DNA of 64,000 nt from Devosia sp. (GCF_024707125.1 NZ_JANQAH010000009.1:840265-904264); one strand, 5' to 3'. Positions 26,286-36,391 are shown, counted from the stretch's first letter. The notes: generated by a model from the sequence alone, not told the origin. Program-made: numbers and translations.

Positions 26286-27275
26286 TCAGGCACGCGCCGG
26301 CCCCTGCCCAGCTCCCGTAGCCTCGATCGCCTTGGCAATCACCTCGACATCCCCTGCATCGAGCTCCAGGCTCGCCGCATCGATCCAGCCATCAACCTGC
26401 GCCGGCGAACGCGCGCCAACAATCGTCGCCGTCAGCCCCGGCCAGGCATGGCACCAGGCCAGCGCCACGCTCGACACACTCGTTCCATGCTTTTCCGCAA
26501 TCGGCTTCAGGCTCTCGGCCAGTGCTAGATTGGCCGTCAGCTTCTCGCCCTGAAATTCCGGGCTGCCCTTGCGCCAATCATTGTCGGGCATGGCCGCAAC
26601 GCGGTCGGCCGTCATCGTGCCGGTCAGCAGCCCCGCCTGCATCGGCGAATAGCAAATGACACCGGTGCCGTGCTCCGCGCACCACGGCAAAATCTTGCCC
26701 GCTGTCTCGCGGCGGATCATCGAAAACGGTGGCTGCAACGTCTCGACATGTCCGATCGCCTCGGCCCGTGCCAACTGCCCCTCGTCATGGTTGGAAAGCC
26801 CGACATGGCGCACCTTGCCCTCGGCCTTGAGCTCCAGCAGGCTCGCCCAATAGTCTTCCAATGGCACATCGTCCGAAGGCCAGTGCATCTGGTAGAGATC
26901 GATCACATCGACCTTGAGGCGTTTCAGCGAATTTTCCAGCTCCTGCCGCAGATGCTTCCGCTCGCCGATCCGCCGCGGATTCTGCCCGTTCTCGTCGCGA
27001 ACGATCCCGCCCTTGGTGAAAACCAGCGGTCGCTTGTCCGCCGGCAGCCCCGCCAGTGCTTCACCAATGACCGCCTCGGAATGCCCATTGCCATAGACCG
27101 CCGCCGTGTCGATCCAGTTGATGCCGCTATCGATCGCATGCCGAATCGCCGCCACGGAGTCCTGGTCGTCCTGCGGTCCCCACATATTGCCGCCCATGGC
27201 CCAGGCACCGATGCCGAGCTTGGTGATGTGCATTCCCGTCTGGCCAAAGGCCCGTGTCGGCAGATGCGTCTTCAT
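26286..27275 (-). CDS. Aldo/keto reductase
   Basis: A 329-residue AKR-fold oxidoreductase. ATG 27275 is chosen because GGAAGG lies just before it; an ATG at 27308 adds 11 residues. The catalytic Asp and Tyr are in NWIDTAAVYGNG, the Lys in LVFTKGG and the His in YQMHWPSDD. The NAD(P)-binding end is TIVGARSPAQVDGW. It faces away from the zinc dehydrogenase at 27399 across 123 bases. Some bacterial L-fucose dehydrogenases are AKRs, so it could be the missing first enzyme of the adjoining L-fucose cluster; this is inference only. Confidence 0.88.
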   Translation of the reverse strand: MKTHLPTRAFGQTGMHITKLGIGAWAMGGNMWGPQDDQDSVAAIRHAIDSGINWIDTAAVYGNGHSEAVIGEALAGLPADKRPLVFTKGGIVRDENGQNPRRIGERKHLRQELENSLKRLKVDVIDLYQMHWPSDDVPLEDYWASLLELKAEGKVRHVGLSNHDEGQLARAEAIGHVETLQPPFSMIRRETAGKILPWCAEHGTGVICYSPMQAGLLTGTMTADRVAAMPDNDWRKGSPEFQGEKLTANLALAESLKPIAEKHGTSVSSVALAWCHAWPGLTATIVGARSPAQVDGWIDAASLELDAGDVEVIAKAIEATGAGQGPARA

Positions 27276-27398
27276 CGCGTGTCCTTCCAAAACTGCTGGC
27301 TTTTCCATGGTCTACAAGCCGAAGGTTCTCTTGTCACCCGTCATGTATGGAAGATATAAGGCACTAACATGTTACGGTGATGAAGGATCAACCGACCG

Positions 27399-28406
27399 AT
27401 GCAAGCCCTGACCATCCTGCGTCCCGGAACCGCCGCGCTCACCGAGAAGCCGGTGCCGATGCCCGGCCCCGGCGAAGTCGCCATCGATCTCGCCTTTGTC
27501 GGCTATTGCGGCTCCGACCTGACCTCTTATCGCGGCCTCAATCCGCTGGTGAGCTATCCCCGCGTCCCCGGCCACGAAATTTCCGGCACCATTGCCGAAC
27601 TGGGGCAGGGGGTCGAAAATCTCGCCCCAGGCACCGCCGTAACTGTGCTGCCCTATTTCAATTGCGGCACCTGTCGCGCCTGCCGTTCCGGCCGGGTCAA
27701 TGCCTGCCCCCACAACCAGACCATGGGCGTGCAGCGCGAAGGCGCCATGACCGGCCGCATCGTCGTGCCTGCCGCCAAGGTGATTGCAGTTACCGGCATC
27801 TCCCAACGCGATCTGGCTCTGGTCGAACCCTGCGCCGTCGGTTTTCACGCTGTGCGCCGTGCCGAATTGACCGCGGGCGAAACCGTCGTCGTCCTCGGCT
27901 GCGGCATGATCGGCCTCGGCGTCATCCTCGGCGCCCTGCGCCAGGGCGCCCGTGTCATCGCCGTCGATCTCAGCGATGCCAAGCTCGACGTCGCCAAAAA
28001 GCTCGGCGCTCATGAGGTCATCAACGCCTCGACCGACGTCAAAGCCCAGGTCGCCGAACTGACAGGGGAGGGGCCCGACGTCGTGGTCGAAGCGGTGGGC
28101 GCCGAGGCTACATTCCTCCAGGCCGTCGACCTCGTCGCCACCACTGGCCGCGTCGTCTATATCGGCTACGCCAAGTCCGCGATTGCCTATGAAACCAAGG
28201 TGTTTATTACCAAGGAACTCGACATCCGCGGCTCCCGCAACGCGCTGCGCTCGGATTTTGACGATGTCATCGACGAGTTGCGCAAGCGCCCCGATGCGGG
28301 CGATCTCATCGTCACGCGTACCGCAACGCTTGATGAGGCTGCCGAGGCACTGGCTGATTGGCATGCAAGGCCAGGTGATTTCACGAAGATTCTGGTGAAG
28401 TTCTAG
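27399..28406 (+). CDS. Zinc-dependent alcohol/polyol dehydrogenase (MDR family)
   Basis: A 335-residue NAD(P)-dependent medium-chain dehydrogenase. Catalytic zinc ligands are seen in YCGSD (Cys about 39), PGHEISG (His about 63) and VEPCAVG (Glu). The structural-zinc cysteines are in NCGTCRACRSGRVNACPHN. The Rossmann motif is VVLGCGMIGLGVI. It resembles RspB and sorbitol/threonine dehydrogenase-like enzymes. It lies next to the GntR regulator and the sugar importer, so a role in oxidising the imported sugar or a derived alcohol is plausible; the substrate is not fixed by sequence. Confidence 0.88.
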   Translation: MQALTILRPGTAALTEKPVPMPGPGEVAIDLAFVGYCGSDLTSYRGLNPLVSYPRVPGHEISGTIAELGQGVENLAPGTAVTVLPYFNCGTCRACRSGRVNACPHNQTMGVQREGAMTGRIVVPAAKVIAVTGISQRDLALVEPCAVGFHAVRRAELTAGETVVVLGCGMIGLGVILGALRQGARVIAVDLSDAKLDVAKKLGAHEVINASTDVKAQVAELTGEGPDVVVEAVGAEATFLQAVDLVATTGRVVYIGYAKSAIAYETKVFITKELDIRGSRNALRSDFDDVIDELRKRPDAGDLIVTRTATLDEAAEALADWHARPGDFTKILVKF

Positions 28407-28466
28407 GCCCTCAACGGCCCGCTCCCGACCTCACCCTCTTCTCACGCGGTGGGTGTGGTGGCAGAG

Positions 28467-29159
28467 CTAGTCCCAAGCCCCAAGCATCGACGCGGTAACA
28501 AAATCCAGATGCGCCGCCATGGCTTCGCGGGCGGCCTCCGCATTCCCCTGCACAATGCCCGCAACGATCCGCGCATGGTCATCCATGATGTGCGTCCGCA
28601 CCTCGCTCATGCTCGCGAGATGTTCGTGAAATTTCGTATCGACGACTTCGAAGCGTGAGTTCCACAGCAGGTCCAGCACTTCGCGCAGCATCGTATTGCC
28701 CGAGCCTTCGGCAATGGTCAGGTGCAGCATGCGGTCGCTTTCCGAAGACCAGCGATTGTTCGTCGTCTCGGCCTGCATGCGCCGCATGGCCTCGGCCATC
28801 CGCGCCGTGCCTTCGGGCGAAATATTCTGGCTCGCCAGCGCCGCAGCTTCGGGCTCCAGCAGACGCCGGACCCGCATGATTTCAATGGGTGAATGGCCTT
28901 CATCGGGCAGGGCGGCGCTGCCCTTGCTCTGGTCGCGCACGAAGGCGCCGACCCCAACGCGCACTTCCACGAACCCGGCGACTTCAAGCGCAATCAGCGC
29001 CTCGCGCACCGTCGGGCGAGACACCCCCAGGCTCACCGCCAGGTCGCGCTCCGAGGGCAATTGCCGCCCGGCCTCGACCTCACCCGCCAGGATCTGATCC
29101 CTGATCTGGTCGGCAATCTGGATATAGAGTTTGCGGTTGGATACGGCCTGAAGTTTCAT
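28467..29159 (-). CDS. GntR family (FadR subfamily) transcriptional regulator
   Basis: A 230-residue DNA-binding regulator. The N-terminal winged helix spans about 10-75 (QLPSERDLAVSLGVSRPTVR). An FCD ligand-binding domain follows (about 90-220), with the helical pattern RRLLEPEAAALAS and the metal-site segments DRMLHLTIAEGSGN and HIMDDHARIVAGI. It is divergent from the sugar ABC operon. The FadR-type dyad TGGTCTGACCA lies between them, so it probably represses that operon until the sugar or its acid product binds. Confidence 0.9.
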   Translation of the reverse strand: MKLQAVSNRKLYIQIADQIRDQILAGEVEAGRQLPSERDLAVSLGVSRPTVREALIALEVAGFVEVRVGVGAFVRDQSKGSAALPDEGHSPIEIMRVRRLLEPEAAALASQNISPEGTARMAEAMRRMQAETTNNRWSSESDRMLHLTIAEGSGNTMLREVLDLLWNSRFEVVDTKFHEHLASMSEVRTHIMDDHARIVAGIVQGNAEAAREAMAAHLDFVTASMLGAWD

Positions 29160-29279
29160 TCTCTCCCCCTAGAACCTGCTTCCGCTTTGGGGAAGCGGGT
29201 TCCAAGCCGTTTAATTGAAGCGAGGCGGCTATGCCGTTCCCTGTCTCAACCCATAGCGCCACGCTCGTTGCATGTCTAC

Positions 29280-29320
29280 TGGTCTGACCACTTGACAGCC
29301 TGATCGTTTTGCCATTCATT
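29280..29320 (+). promoter_or_regulatory. FadR-type operator and promoter of the sugar ABC operon
   Basis: TGGTCTGACCA at 29280-29290 is a perfect TGGT-N3-ACCA dyad, the core operator of FadR-subfamily regulators. Two bases further, TTGACA (29292-29297) and TTCATT (29315-29320) with a 17-base spacer form a plausible promoter. Binding would then occlude the -35 region. Confidence 0.6.
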
Positions 29321-29384
29321 CCTCCCACATTGCGAGGACGGCTCGGGAGCAACGGAGCCGCGATACGCATCGGGAGGACTTTAC

Positions 29385-30971
29385 ATGGCTGGGCATTTCG
29401 CACCGGCATCCCCAGCGGATGCGGCGGTGCCGCTGGCGAACCCGCCGGTCCCATTGGTCGAAATGACCGACATCGACAAGTCCTTCCCCGGCGTTCGGGC
29501 CCTCTCCAGGGCGCGCTTCGAGCTCAAGCCCGGCGAAGTCCATGCCCTCATGGGCGAGAACGGCGCCGGCAAGTCGACGCTGATGAAGATTCTTTCGGGC
29601 GTTTACACCCGCGATGCGGGCTCCGTGCTGCTCGATGGCCAGCCGGTGGACATCACTTCGCCGCGTCAGGCCCAGTCCCTCGGCGTCGGCATCATCCATC
29701 AGGAACTGGCGCTGATGCGCGACCTGACGGCCGCCCAGAACATCTTTATCGGCCGCGAACCGCGCCGTTTCGGCATTTTGGACGAAGGCCAGCTCAACCG
29801 CGACGCGGCAGCCATCTTCGCCTCGATGAACCTCAAGCTCGAACCGACCGTAAAAGTCGAAACCCTGACCATTGCCAAGCAGCAGATGGTGGAAATCGCC
29901 AAGGCGCTCTCCTATCGCTCCCGCGTCCTCATCATGGACGAGCCGACCGCGGCGCTGAACGACGCAGAGATCGCCGAGCTGTTCACCATCATCAATCGCC
30001 TCAAGGCCGAAGGCGTCGGCGTCGTCTACATCTCCCACAAGATGGACGAGATCAAACGCATCTCCGACCGCGTCACCGTGATGCGCGATGGCGAATATGT
30101 CGGCACCGTCCCGGCCGCCGATACGCCCATCGAAACCATCATCTCCATGATGGTCGGCCGCACGCTCAGCAATGAGGCGCTGGTCATCCCCAACACCGCC
30201 GACGCCCCGGTTGCCCTTGAGGTCAAAAACCTCAATCGCGGCCGCGAAATCCGCGATGTCAGCTTTGCGGTAAAGAAGGGCGAAATCCTCGGCTTTGCCG
30301 GCCTCATGGGCGCCGGCCGCACCGAAGTCGCCCGCGCCATTTTTGGTGCCGACCGGCGCGAGAGCGGCGAAATCTGGGTCCATGGCAAGCGCGTCGGCAT
30401 TGCTTCGCCCAAGGACGCGGTGGAGGCCGGCATCGGCTATCTCTCCGAAGACCGCAAGCATTTTGGTCTCGCGACCGGGCTCGACGTCCGCAACAATATT
30501 GCGCTCGCAAGCCTTGATCGCTTTACCGGCCTCGGCGGCGTGCTCGACGAAGCCAGCATGCAGAAGGAAGCCGTCGGCTATATCGGCCAGCTTTCCATCA
30601 AGACGCCCAGCGACACGCAGGAAGCGCGCCTTCTCTCGGGCGGCAACCAGCAAAAGGTGGTCATCGCCAAGTGGCTGCTGCGCGATTGCGACATTCTCAT
30701 CTTTGACGAACCGACGCGCGGCATCGATGTCGGCGCCAAATCCGAAATCTACAAATTGCTCAATGCACTGGCAGCCGAAGGCAAGGCGATCATCGTCATT
30801 TCCTCCGAACTGCCCGAAGTGCTGCGCCTTTCCCACCGTATCGCGGTGATGTGCGAGGGGCGCCTTACCGGCATGTTGCCCGGTGGCGCATCCCAAGAAG
30901 AAATCATGCGTCTGGCGACCCAGCGCCAGAGCAGCGTGGCCGAAAGCGCCACCCAAAGGAGGACGGCATGA
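29385..30971 (+). CDS. Sugar ABC transporter ATP-binding protein (RbsA/MglA type)
   Basis: A 528-residue ATPase with two ABC domains that powers a CUT2 (ribose-type) monosaccharide importer. Domain 1 has GENGAGKST and [12 protein letters not shown]. Domain 2 has the degenerate Walker [10 protein letters not shown] usual for this family, then LSGGNQQKV and [14 protein letters not shown] strong site (GGGAGGA) precedes ATG 29385. Its last codons overlap the permease start (ATGA). The L-fuconate dehydratase downstream suggests L-fucose or a related sugar as cargo. Confidence 0.92.
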   Translation: MAGHFAPASPADAAVPLANPPVPLVEMTDIDKSFPGVRALSRARFELKPGEVHALMGENGAGKSTLMKILSGVYTRDAGSVLLDGQPVDITSPRQAQSLGVGIIHQELALMRDLTAAQNIFIGREPRRFGILDEGQLNRDAAAIFASMNLKLEPTVKVETLTIAKQQMVEIAKALSYRSRVLIMDEPTAALNDAEIAELFTIINRLKAEGVGVVYISHKMDEIKRISDRVTVMRDGEYVGTVPAADTPIETIISMMVGRTLSNEALVIPNTADAPVALEVKNLNRGREIRDVSFAVKKGEILGFAGLMGAGRTEVARAIFGADRRESGEIWVHGKRVGIASPKDAVEAGIGYLSEDRKHFGLATGLDVRNNIALASLDRFTGLGGVLDEASMQKEAVGYIGQLSIKTPSDTQEARLLSGGNQQKVVIAKWLLRDCDILIFDEPTRGIDVGAKSEIYKLLNALAAEGKAIIVISSELPEVLRLSHRIAVMCEGRLTGMLPGGASQEEIMRLATQRQSSVAESATQRRTA

Positions 30972-31966
30972 CCGATACCGCAGCCCCCGCAGCCCAAAAA
31001 TCCGGGCCCCGCATTTCCGGCGCCTTCCATCGGCTGCTCGCCTTTTCGGGTCTGATCGCCCTGGTCGTTGCCTTCTCGCTGGCCTCGCCCAATTTCATGC
31101 AGACCCAGAACATCCTGGCCATCCTGCAGGCAACCTCGGTCAACGGCGTCCTCGCCATCGCGGCGACGCTCGTCATCATCACCGGCGGCATCGATCTCTC
31201 GGTCGGCACGCTGATGACCTTTTGTGCGGTGATTGCCGGCGTCATCCTCACCTATCTCGGCCTGCCTTTGCCCCTCGGCGTCGTCGGGGCCATCCTCGCC
31301 GGCACCGTCTGCGGGCTCATCTCAGGCACCATCATCGCCAAACTCAAGGTCCCGCCCTTCATCGCCACCCTCGGCATGATGCTCATTTTGAAGGGTCTTT
31401 CGCTGGTCATCTCCGGCACGCGCCCGATCTATTTCAACGACACGCCCGGCTTCAATCAGATCGCCTTGGGCTCGGTCGTCGGCCAGATCATTCCGGCAGT
31501 ACCGGTCCCCAATGGCGTGATGATCCTCTTCGCCGTGGCGCTGATTGCCGCCTTCGTCTTGGGCAAGACCGCGCTTGGCCGCTACACCTTTGCGCTCGGC
31601 TCCAATGAAGAAGCTGTGCGTCTCTCGGGCGTCAATGTCGATCGCTGGAAGATCGGCGTCTATGCGCTGGCCGGCGGCATTGTCGGCGTTGCCGGCGTGC
31701 TCATTGCCTCGCGTCTCAATTCAGCCCAGCCGGCTCTCGGCCAGGGTTATGAGCTTGACGCCATTGCAGCCGTGGTCATCGGCGGCACCTCGCTTTCGGG
31801 CGGTCGCGGCACCGTGCTCGGCACGCTGATCGGCGCCCTCATCATATCCGTGCTGGCCAATGGCCTGCGCATCCTATCGGTGGCTCAGGAATGGCAGACG
31901 GTGGTGACCGGCTGCATCATCATCCTGGCTGTCTATGCCGACATACTGCGGCGCCGCACACTTTAG
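30968..31966 (+). CDS. Sugar ABC transporter permease (RbsC type)
   Basis: A 332-residue inner-membrane permease of the CUT2 family. ATG 30968 follows AAAGGAGGACGGC and overlaps the upstream stop by 4 bases. About eight to ten hydrophobic segments are visible. Family motifs are [54 protein letters not shown] and the C-terminal [20 protein letters not shown]. It acts with the RbsA-like ATPase and the binding protein that follows. Confidence 0.93.
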   Translation: MTDTAAPAAQKSGPRISGAFHRLLAFSGLIALVVAFSLASPNFMQTQNILAILQATSVNGVLAIAATLVIITGGIDLSVGTLMTFCAVIAGVILTYLGLPLPLGVVGAILAGTVCGLISGTIIAKLKVPPFIATLGMMLILKGLSLVISGTRPIYFNDTPGFNQIALGSVVGQIIPAVPVPNGVMILFAVALIAAFVLGKTALGRYTFALGSNEEAVRLSGVNVDRWKIGVYALAGGIVGVAGVLIASRLNSAQPALGQGYELDAIAAVVIGGTSLSGGRGTVLGTLIGALIISVLANGLRILSVAQEWQTVVTGCIIILAVYADILRRRTL

Positions 31967-32055
31967 GCGCCGATTCTGCCTGCGCCCCGCGGGGCGCCAA
32001 CAAAATGGCTCAAGCAATGCCAAGAAGTTTCAACGCAGCATGTGGGAGGAAAACC

Positions 32056-33003
32056 ATGCTCAACCGTCGCACCCTGCTCGGCGCGCTCAGCGCCGTCGCA
32101 ATGCTCGCCGCATCCAACGGCGCCGCATTCGCGCAGGATACTTATGACATCGCCCTGATCTCCAAAGGCTTCCAGCACCAGTTCTGGCAGGCCGTGAAAG
32201 CCGGTGCCGACAAGGCCGCGGCCGAGTTTGGTGCAAACGTCACCTTCGAAGGCCCGGAAAGCGAAACCCAGGTCGACCGCCAGATGGATATGCTGGCCGC
32301 CGCTCTCTCGCGTCAGCCCGATGCCATCGGCTTTGCCGCCCTCGACAGCCAGGCCGCCGTGCCGCTGCTGCAGCAGGCTTCGGATGCCGGCATTCCGATC
32401 ATCGCCTTCGACTCCGGCGTCGATAGCGACATCCCGCTCTCGACCGCAACCACCGACAACGTCGCCGCTGCCGCTCTCGCGGCCGACAAGATGGCCGAAC
32501 TGATCGGCAGCGAAGGCAAGGTTGCCGTGGTTGCCCACGACCAGACCAGCCGCACCGGCATCGATCGCGTCGACGGCTTCGTCAACCGCATCAAGGAAGC
32601 CTATCCCAACATCGAAGTGGTGTCGGTTCAGTACGGCGGCGGCGACCAGCTGCAGTCGACCGAAATCACCAAGTCGATCCTGCTCGCCAATCCCGACCTC
32701 AAGGGCATCTTTGGTGCCAATGAAGGCTCGGCCATCGGCGTTGCCAATGGCAAGACGGAACTTGGCAGCCAGATCGTCGTCATCGGTTTTGACTCCGGTG
32801 CTGCTCAGAAGGGCATGATCACCTCGGGCGTGATGGCCGGCGCCATCACCCAGAACCCGGTCGGCATTGGCTACGAAACCGTCAAGGCCGCCATCGGTGC
32901 ACTCAAGGGCGAAACCCTGCCCAAGGTCATCGATACCGGCTTCTACTACTACGACGCCACCAACATGGCTGACCCGGAAATCGCCGCGGTCCTCTACGAC
33001 TAA
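32056..33003 (+). CDS. Sugar ABC transporter periplasmic binding protein (RbsB type)
   Basis: A 315-residue periplasmic protein of peripla_BP_4 type. ATG 32056 follows GGGAGGA and begins a signal peptide ending in AAFAQ (about residue 28). The mature part has the family's ISKGFQHQFWQAVKAGADKA, QPDAIGFAALDSQA, IPIIAFDSGVDSD and GIFGANEGSAIGVAN stretches. The sugar cannot be read from sequence, but the operon points to L-fucose. A terminator-like hairpin follows, before the SDR gene. Confidence 0.92.
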   Translation: MLNRRTLLGALSAVAMLAASNGAAFAQDTYDIALISKGFQHQFWQAVKAGADKAAAEFGANVTFEGPESETQVDRQMDMLAAALSRQPDAIGFAALDSQAAVPLLQQASDAGIPIIAFDSGVDSDIPLSTATTDNVAAAALAADKMAELIGSEGKVAVVAHDQTSRTGIDRVDGFVNRIKEAYPNIEVVSVQYGGGDQLQSTEITKSILLANPDLKGIFGANEGSAIGVANGKTELGSQIVVIGFDSGAAQKGMITSGVMAGAITQNPVGIGYETVKAAIGALKGETLPKVIDTGFYYYDATNMADPEIAAVLYD

Positions 33004-33014
33004 GACTTTCACCG

Positions 33015-33052
33015 GCCGGGCAGCGCTTTGCACTGCCCGGCTTCTTCTTTTC
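33015..33052 (+). terminator. Hairpin between the binding protein and the SDR gene
   Basis: GCCGGGCAG (33015-33023) pairs with CTGCCCGGC (33033-33041), 9 bp with a 9-base loop, followed by TTCTTCTTTT. It is probably a partial terminator or a message stabiliser inside the operon. Confidence 0.6.
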
Positions 33053-33063
33053 AGGAACAGAAT

Positions 33064-33795
33064 ATGGCCGACCTCAACGGAAAGATCGTCTTCATCACCG
33101 CCGCTGCCCAGGGGATTGGCGAGGCTTCGGCCCGCGCTTTCGCCAAGGCAGGCGCCAAGGTGATCGCGACCGACATCAACGAAGCCAAGCTCAAGGAGCT
33201 TGAAGGCACGCCCAATATCACGACGCGCCTGCTCGACGTTCTTTCCGATGAGGCCGTGCAGCAGGCCGTCGCCGAAATCGGCCGCATCGACGTGCTCTTC
33301 AATTGTGCCGGTGTGGTCCACAACGGCACCCTGCTCGAAATGAGCGACAAGGATTTGGACTTCGCGCTCGATCTCAATGTTCGCGCCCAGGTCCGCACCA
33401 TCAAGGCCATTCTGCAGCAAATGCTGGAGCGCAAGGACGGCGCCATCATCAATATGGCGACGGTTGCCTCCTCGATCAAAGGCGTGCCCAACCGCGCCGC
33501 CTATACGATCTCCAAGGCCGCCGTCATCGGCCTCACCAAGTCGATCGCGTCCGACTACACGACCTCCAATATCCGCGTGAACGCCATCTGCCCGGGTACG
33601 GTGGAATCGCCGAGTCTCCACGATCGCTGGCACGCCACCGGTGATTTCGAAGGCGCCAAAAAGGCTTTCATCGCCCGCCAGCCCATCGGCCGCATCGCCC
33701 GGCCCGATGAAGTCGCCGATCTCGCGGTCTATCTCGCCGGCGCCACCTATACGACCGGCCAGGTCCACATCATCGACGGCGGCTGGACGGCGTAG
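33064..33795 (+). CDS. SDR family dehydrogenase, probably 2-keto-3-deoxy-L-fuconate dehydrogenase
   Basis: A 243-residue classical short-chain dehydrogenase. ATG 33064 follows CAGGAA. The cofactor motif is TAAAQGIGEA (about 11-20); NCAGVVH is the NAG motif; the catalytic residues are Ser in ATVASSIKG and Tyr/Lys in YTISKAAV (about 150-157). The chain is strikingly like human DHRS6/BDH2 (KVIATDINEAKLKELE, CPGTVESPSLHDR), the group that includes the KDF dehydrogenase of Xanthomonas. With L-fuconate dehydratase next in line, oxidation of 2-keto-3-deoxy-L-fuconate is the likely step. 3-hydroxybutyrate-type activity is an alternative. Confidence 0.85.
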   Translation: MADLNGKIVFITAAAQGIGEASARAFAKAGAKVIATDINEAKLKELEGTPNITTRLLDVLSDEAVQQAVAEIGRIDVLFNCAGVVHNGTLLEMSDKDLDFALDLNVRAQVRTIKAILQQMLERKDGAIINMATVASSIKGVPNRAAYTISKAAVIGLTKSIASDYTTSNIRVNAICPGTVESPSLHDRWHATGDFEGAKKAFIARQPIGRIARPDEVADLAVYLAGATYTTGQVHIIDGGWTA

Positions 33796-33796
33796 G

Positions 33797-33936
33797 CCCC
33801 TCATCCGGCGCTACGCGCCACCTTCTCCCCGAGAGGGAGAAGAATAGAACCGGCGCCTGCCTGAACGCGGTGCCCCCTGTTCCTCTCCCTCGCGGGGAGA
33901 GGGTGGATCGGCCGAAGGCCGAGACGGGTGAGGGGG
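33797..33936. repeat. 140-bp intergenic repeat element (family E, CCCCTCA ends)
   Basis: The element begins CCCCTCATCCGGCGC and ends GGGTGAGGGG, with internal CTTCTCCCCGAGAGGGAGAAG and CCTCTCCCTCGCGGGGAGAGG palindromes. Similar elements are common between genes in Rhizobiales. It separates the SDR and dehydratase genes, which otherwise look co-transcribed. A related element is at 61450-61570. Confidence 0.75.
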
Positions 33937-33954
33937 CCTTTTGGATAGTTGCAA

Positions 33955-35241
33955 ATGAAGATCACCACCCTCACGACGCACGACCTGCGCTTCCCCACCT
34001 CGGCCTCGCTCGACGGGTCCGACGCGATGAATCCCGATCCCGATTATTCGGCCGCCTATGTCGTCCTCGGCACCGATGGCGACCTTGAAGGCCATGGCCT
34101 GACCTTCACCATCGGCCGCGGCAATGAGGTGGTCTGCGCCGCCATCGCCGCGCTGACCGACCGCGTCACCGGCCTCGATCTCGACTGGGTCGAAGAAAAT
34201 CCCGGCCGCTTCTGGCGCCACATGACCGGCGACAGCCAGCTGCGCTGGATCGGCCCCGACAAGGGCGCCATGCACCTCGCGACCGGCGCCGTCGTCAACG
34301 CCGTCTGGGATCTCCTCGCCAAGCGCGCGAAAAAGCCCGTCTGGCTCTATGTCGCCGAAATGAGCCCCGAACAGCTCGTTTCCATCATCGACTTCCGCTA
34401 TCTCACCGACGCCATCACGCCCGAAGAAGCCCTTGCGATTTTCAAGGCCGCCGAACCCGGCAAGGCCGAACGCATCGCCAAGCTGCGCGCCGAGGGCTAT
34501 TCCTGCTACACGACATCGGCCGGCTGGCTCGGCTATTCCAACGAAAAGCTGACGCGCCTTGCGACTGAAGCGGTGGCGGAAGGCTTCACCCATATCAAGA
34601 TGAAGGTCGGCCGCGACCTCGCCGACGATATCCGCCGCCTCGAAATCGTCCGCTCCATCATGGGCCCCGATCGCTACCTGATGATCGACGCCAACCAGGT
34701 CTGGGAAGTCGACCAAGCCATCGAGTGGGTCAATGAGCTCAAGCGCTTCAATCCCTATTTCATCGAGGAGCCGACGAGCCCCGACGACATCGAAGGCCAT
34801 CGCAAGATCCGCGACGCCATCGCTCCGGTAAAAGTCGCGACCGGCGAAATGTGCCAGAACCGCATCATCTTCAAGCAGTTCATCACCCGCGATGCCATCG
34901 ACGTGGTGCAGATCGACGCCTGCCGCATCGGTGGCCTCAATGAAGTGCTCTCGGTTCTGCTCATGGCCGCAAAATACAAAAAGGCCGTCTGGCCGCATGC
35001 TGGCGGCGTCGGCCTCTGCGAATATGTGCAGCATCTTTCGATGATCGATTATCTCGTCGTATCAGGCACCAAGACCGGCCGCGTGATCGAATATGTCGAT
35101 CACCTGCATGAGCATTTCATCGATCCCTGTGTGATCAAGAATGCTGCCTACATGCCGCCGGAGCTGCCGGGATTCTCGATCGAAATGAAACCGGCCTCGA
35201 TTGCCGGGAACAAATTTATTGCTCCGGTAAAGGCGCAATAA
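33955..35241 (+). CDS. L-fuconate dehydratase (enolase superfamily)
   Basis: A 428-residue enzyme that converts L-fuconate to 2-keto-3-deoxy-L-fuconate. ATG 33955 is preferred over the TTG two codons upstream. The N-terminus ([20 protein letters not shown]) is almost diagnostic for the FucD/ENOSF1 group, as is [12 protein letters not shown]. The catalytic Lys is in HIKMKVGRD (about 218); Mg ligands are in [18 protein letters not shown] and [10 protein letters not shown]; the general-acid His is in [11 protein letters not shown]. The Glu-His usual in the third metal site reads GEM here (GEH in the Xanthomonas enzyme). Confidence 0.93.
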   Translation: MKITTLTTHDLRFPTSASLDGSDAMNPDPDYSAAYVVLGTDGDLEGHGLTFTIGRGNEVVCAAIAALTDRVTGLDLDWVEENPGRFWRHMTGDSQLRWIGPDKGAMHLATGAVVNAVWDLLAKRAKKPVWLYVAEMSPEQLVSIIDFRYLTDAITPEEALAIFKAAEPGKAERIAKLRAEGYSCYTTSAGWLGYSNEKLTRLATEAVAEGFTHIKMKVGRDLADDIRRLEIVRSIMGPDRYLMIDANQVWEVDQAIEWVNELKRFNPYFIEEPTSPDDIEGHRKIRDAIAPVKVATGEMCQNRIIFKQFITRDAIDVVQIDACRIGGLNEVLSVLLMAAKYKKAVWPHAGGVGLCEYVQHLSMIDYLVVSGTKTGRVIEYVDHLHEHFIDPCVIKNAAYMPPELPGFSIEMKPASIAGNKFIAPVKAQ

Positions 35242-35340
35242 ACCATCGAAGAGAGTCCTGCTAAATGCATGTGAGACATTAAGTTTCGCATAAGGGCTCA
35301 TCCATATCATCACCCTCGCATTAGGCCGGGGGGCTGTATT

Positions 35341-36391
35341 GTGTACGTGCTGATCGTGGATGACAGCCGGTCGAGTCTGGCCTTACTGGGCTCGATCGTT
35401 CGGGAAATAGTGGGTGAGGGCGTCGAGCTTTGTCTCAATCCGCTCGAGGCCCTCAAGCGTTGCGAGGAGCGGCAGTATGATCTGCTGCTCGTCGACCACA
35501 TCATGCCGGAAATGGACGGCATCCACTTCATCGAAATGCTGCGGAACTGCGATAACTATCGCACCGTCCCCATGGTCATGGTGACCTCCGACATCGACAA
35601 GGCCATCCGCATCGAGGCCATCCGCGTCGGCGCCAATGATTTTCTGACCAAGCCCTTCGACCCCATCGAGCTCAAGGCGCGTATCACCAATCTGCTTGCC
35701 CTGCGCGGCGCCCAGGTGGAACTGGCCGATCACGCCAATCGCCTGACGCGCGAAGTCGCCAAGGCTACGGCCCACCTGCTCGCCCGCGAGGAAGAGATCA
35801 TCTGGCGCCTCGCCCGCGCCATCGAATATCGCGACGGCGACACTGGCGAACACGTCTCGCGCGTCGCCCAGATCAGCAAGATCATCGGCGAGGGCCTCGG
35901 CCTCACCGCGCAGCAATGCCGCATGATCTACCTCGCCGCCCCCCCTCCACGACATCGGCAAGATCGCCATCGCCGACGCCATCCTGAGTAAGCCCGGCAA
36001 GCTGACATCAGAGGAAATGGCCCGCATGCGCGAGCACGTCACCATCGGCGCCCGCATCCTTGCCGATGCCGACAGTGATCTCATCCGCACGGCCGAACTG
36101 ATCGCCCAGAGCCATCACGAAAAGTGGGATGGCACCGGCTATCCCAACAGGATCTCGGGCACGGCCATTCCCATCGAAGCGCGAATTGTCGCCCTGGCCG
36201 ACGTCTTCGACGCCCTCTGCTCGGAGCGCCCCTATAAGCGCGCCTGGCCGCTCGAAGAGGCCTATGCCGAAATTGCCCGTTGCTCGGGAAGCCACTTCGA
36301 CCCCGCCTGCGTCGCCTCGTTCCAGTCCCGCTGGTGCGAGATTTCCGCGCTCATGGGTGGTGACCCCATCCAGCTCGCCGAAAGCGCCTAA
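35341..36391 (+). pseudogene. HD-GYP response regulator (cyclic-di-GMP phosphodiesterase), frameshifted as sequenced
   Basis: The GTG at 35341 opens a receiver domain (about 1-120) with phosphoacceptor Asp in LLLVDHIMPEMDG. A linker helix and an HD-GYP domain follow. The frame breaks in the C-run 35939-35945: removing one of seven Cs gives [21 protein letters not shown] and joins the rest, which has [11 protein letters not shown] (the GYP loop) and ALADVFDAL. Corrected, it has 349 residues and all HD-GYP metal motifs, like RpfG. A base-calling error is likely. Its end overlaps the convergent iron-transport ATPase gene by 4 bases. No partner histidine kinase is adjacent. Confidence 0.86.

Noticed and set aside
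26700..26850. Extra FadR-type operator near the AKR/zinc dehydrogenase divergent promoter
   Set aside because: The only candidate there, TGGTCTACAA near 27309, has just one good half-site.
33797..33936. Considered as part of a mobile element or CRISPR-like repeat
   Set aside because: It holds no ORF, no regular spacer-repeat pattern and no transposase; it fits the dispersed palindromic intergenic elements instead.
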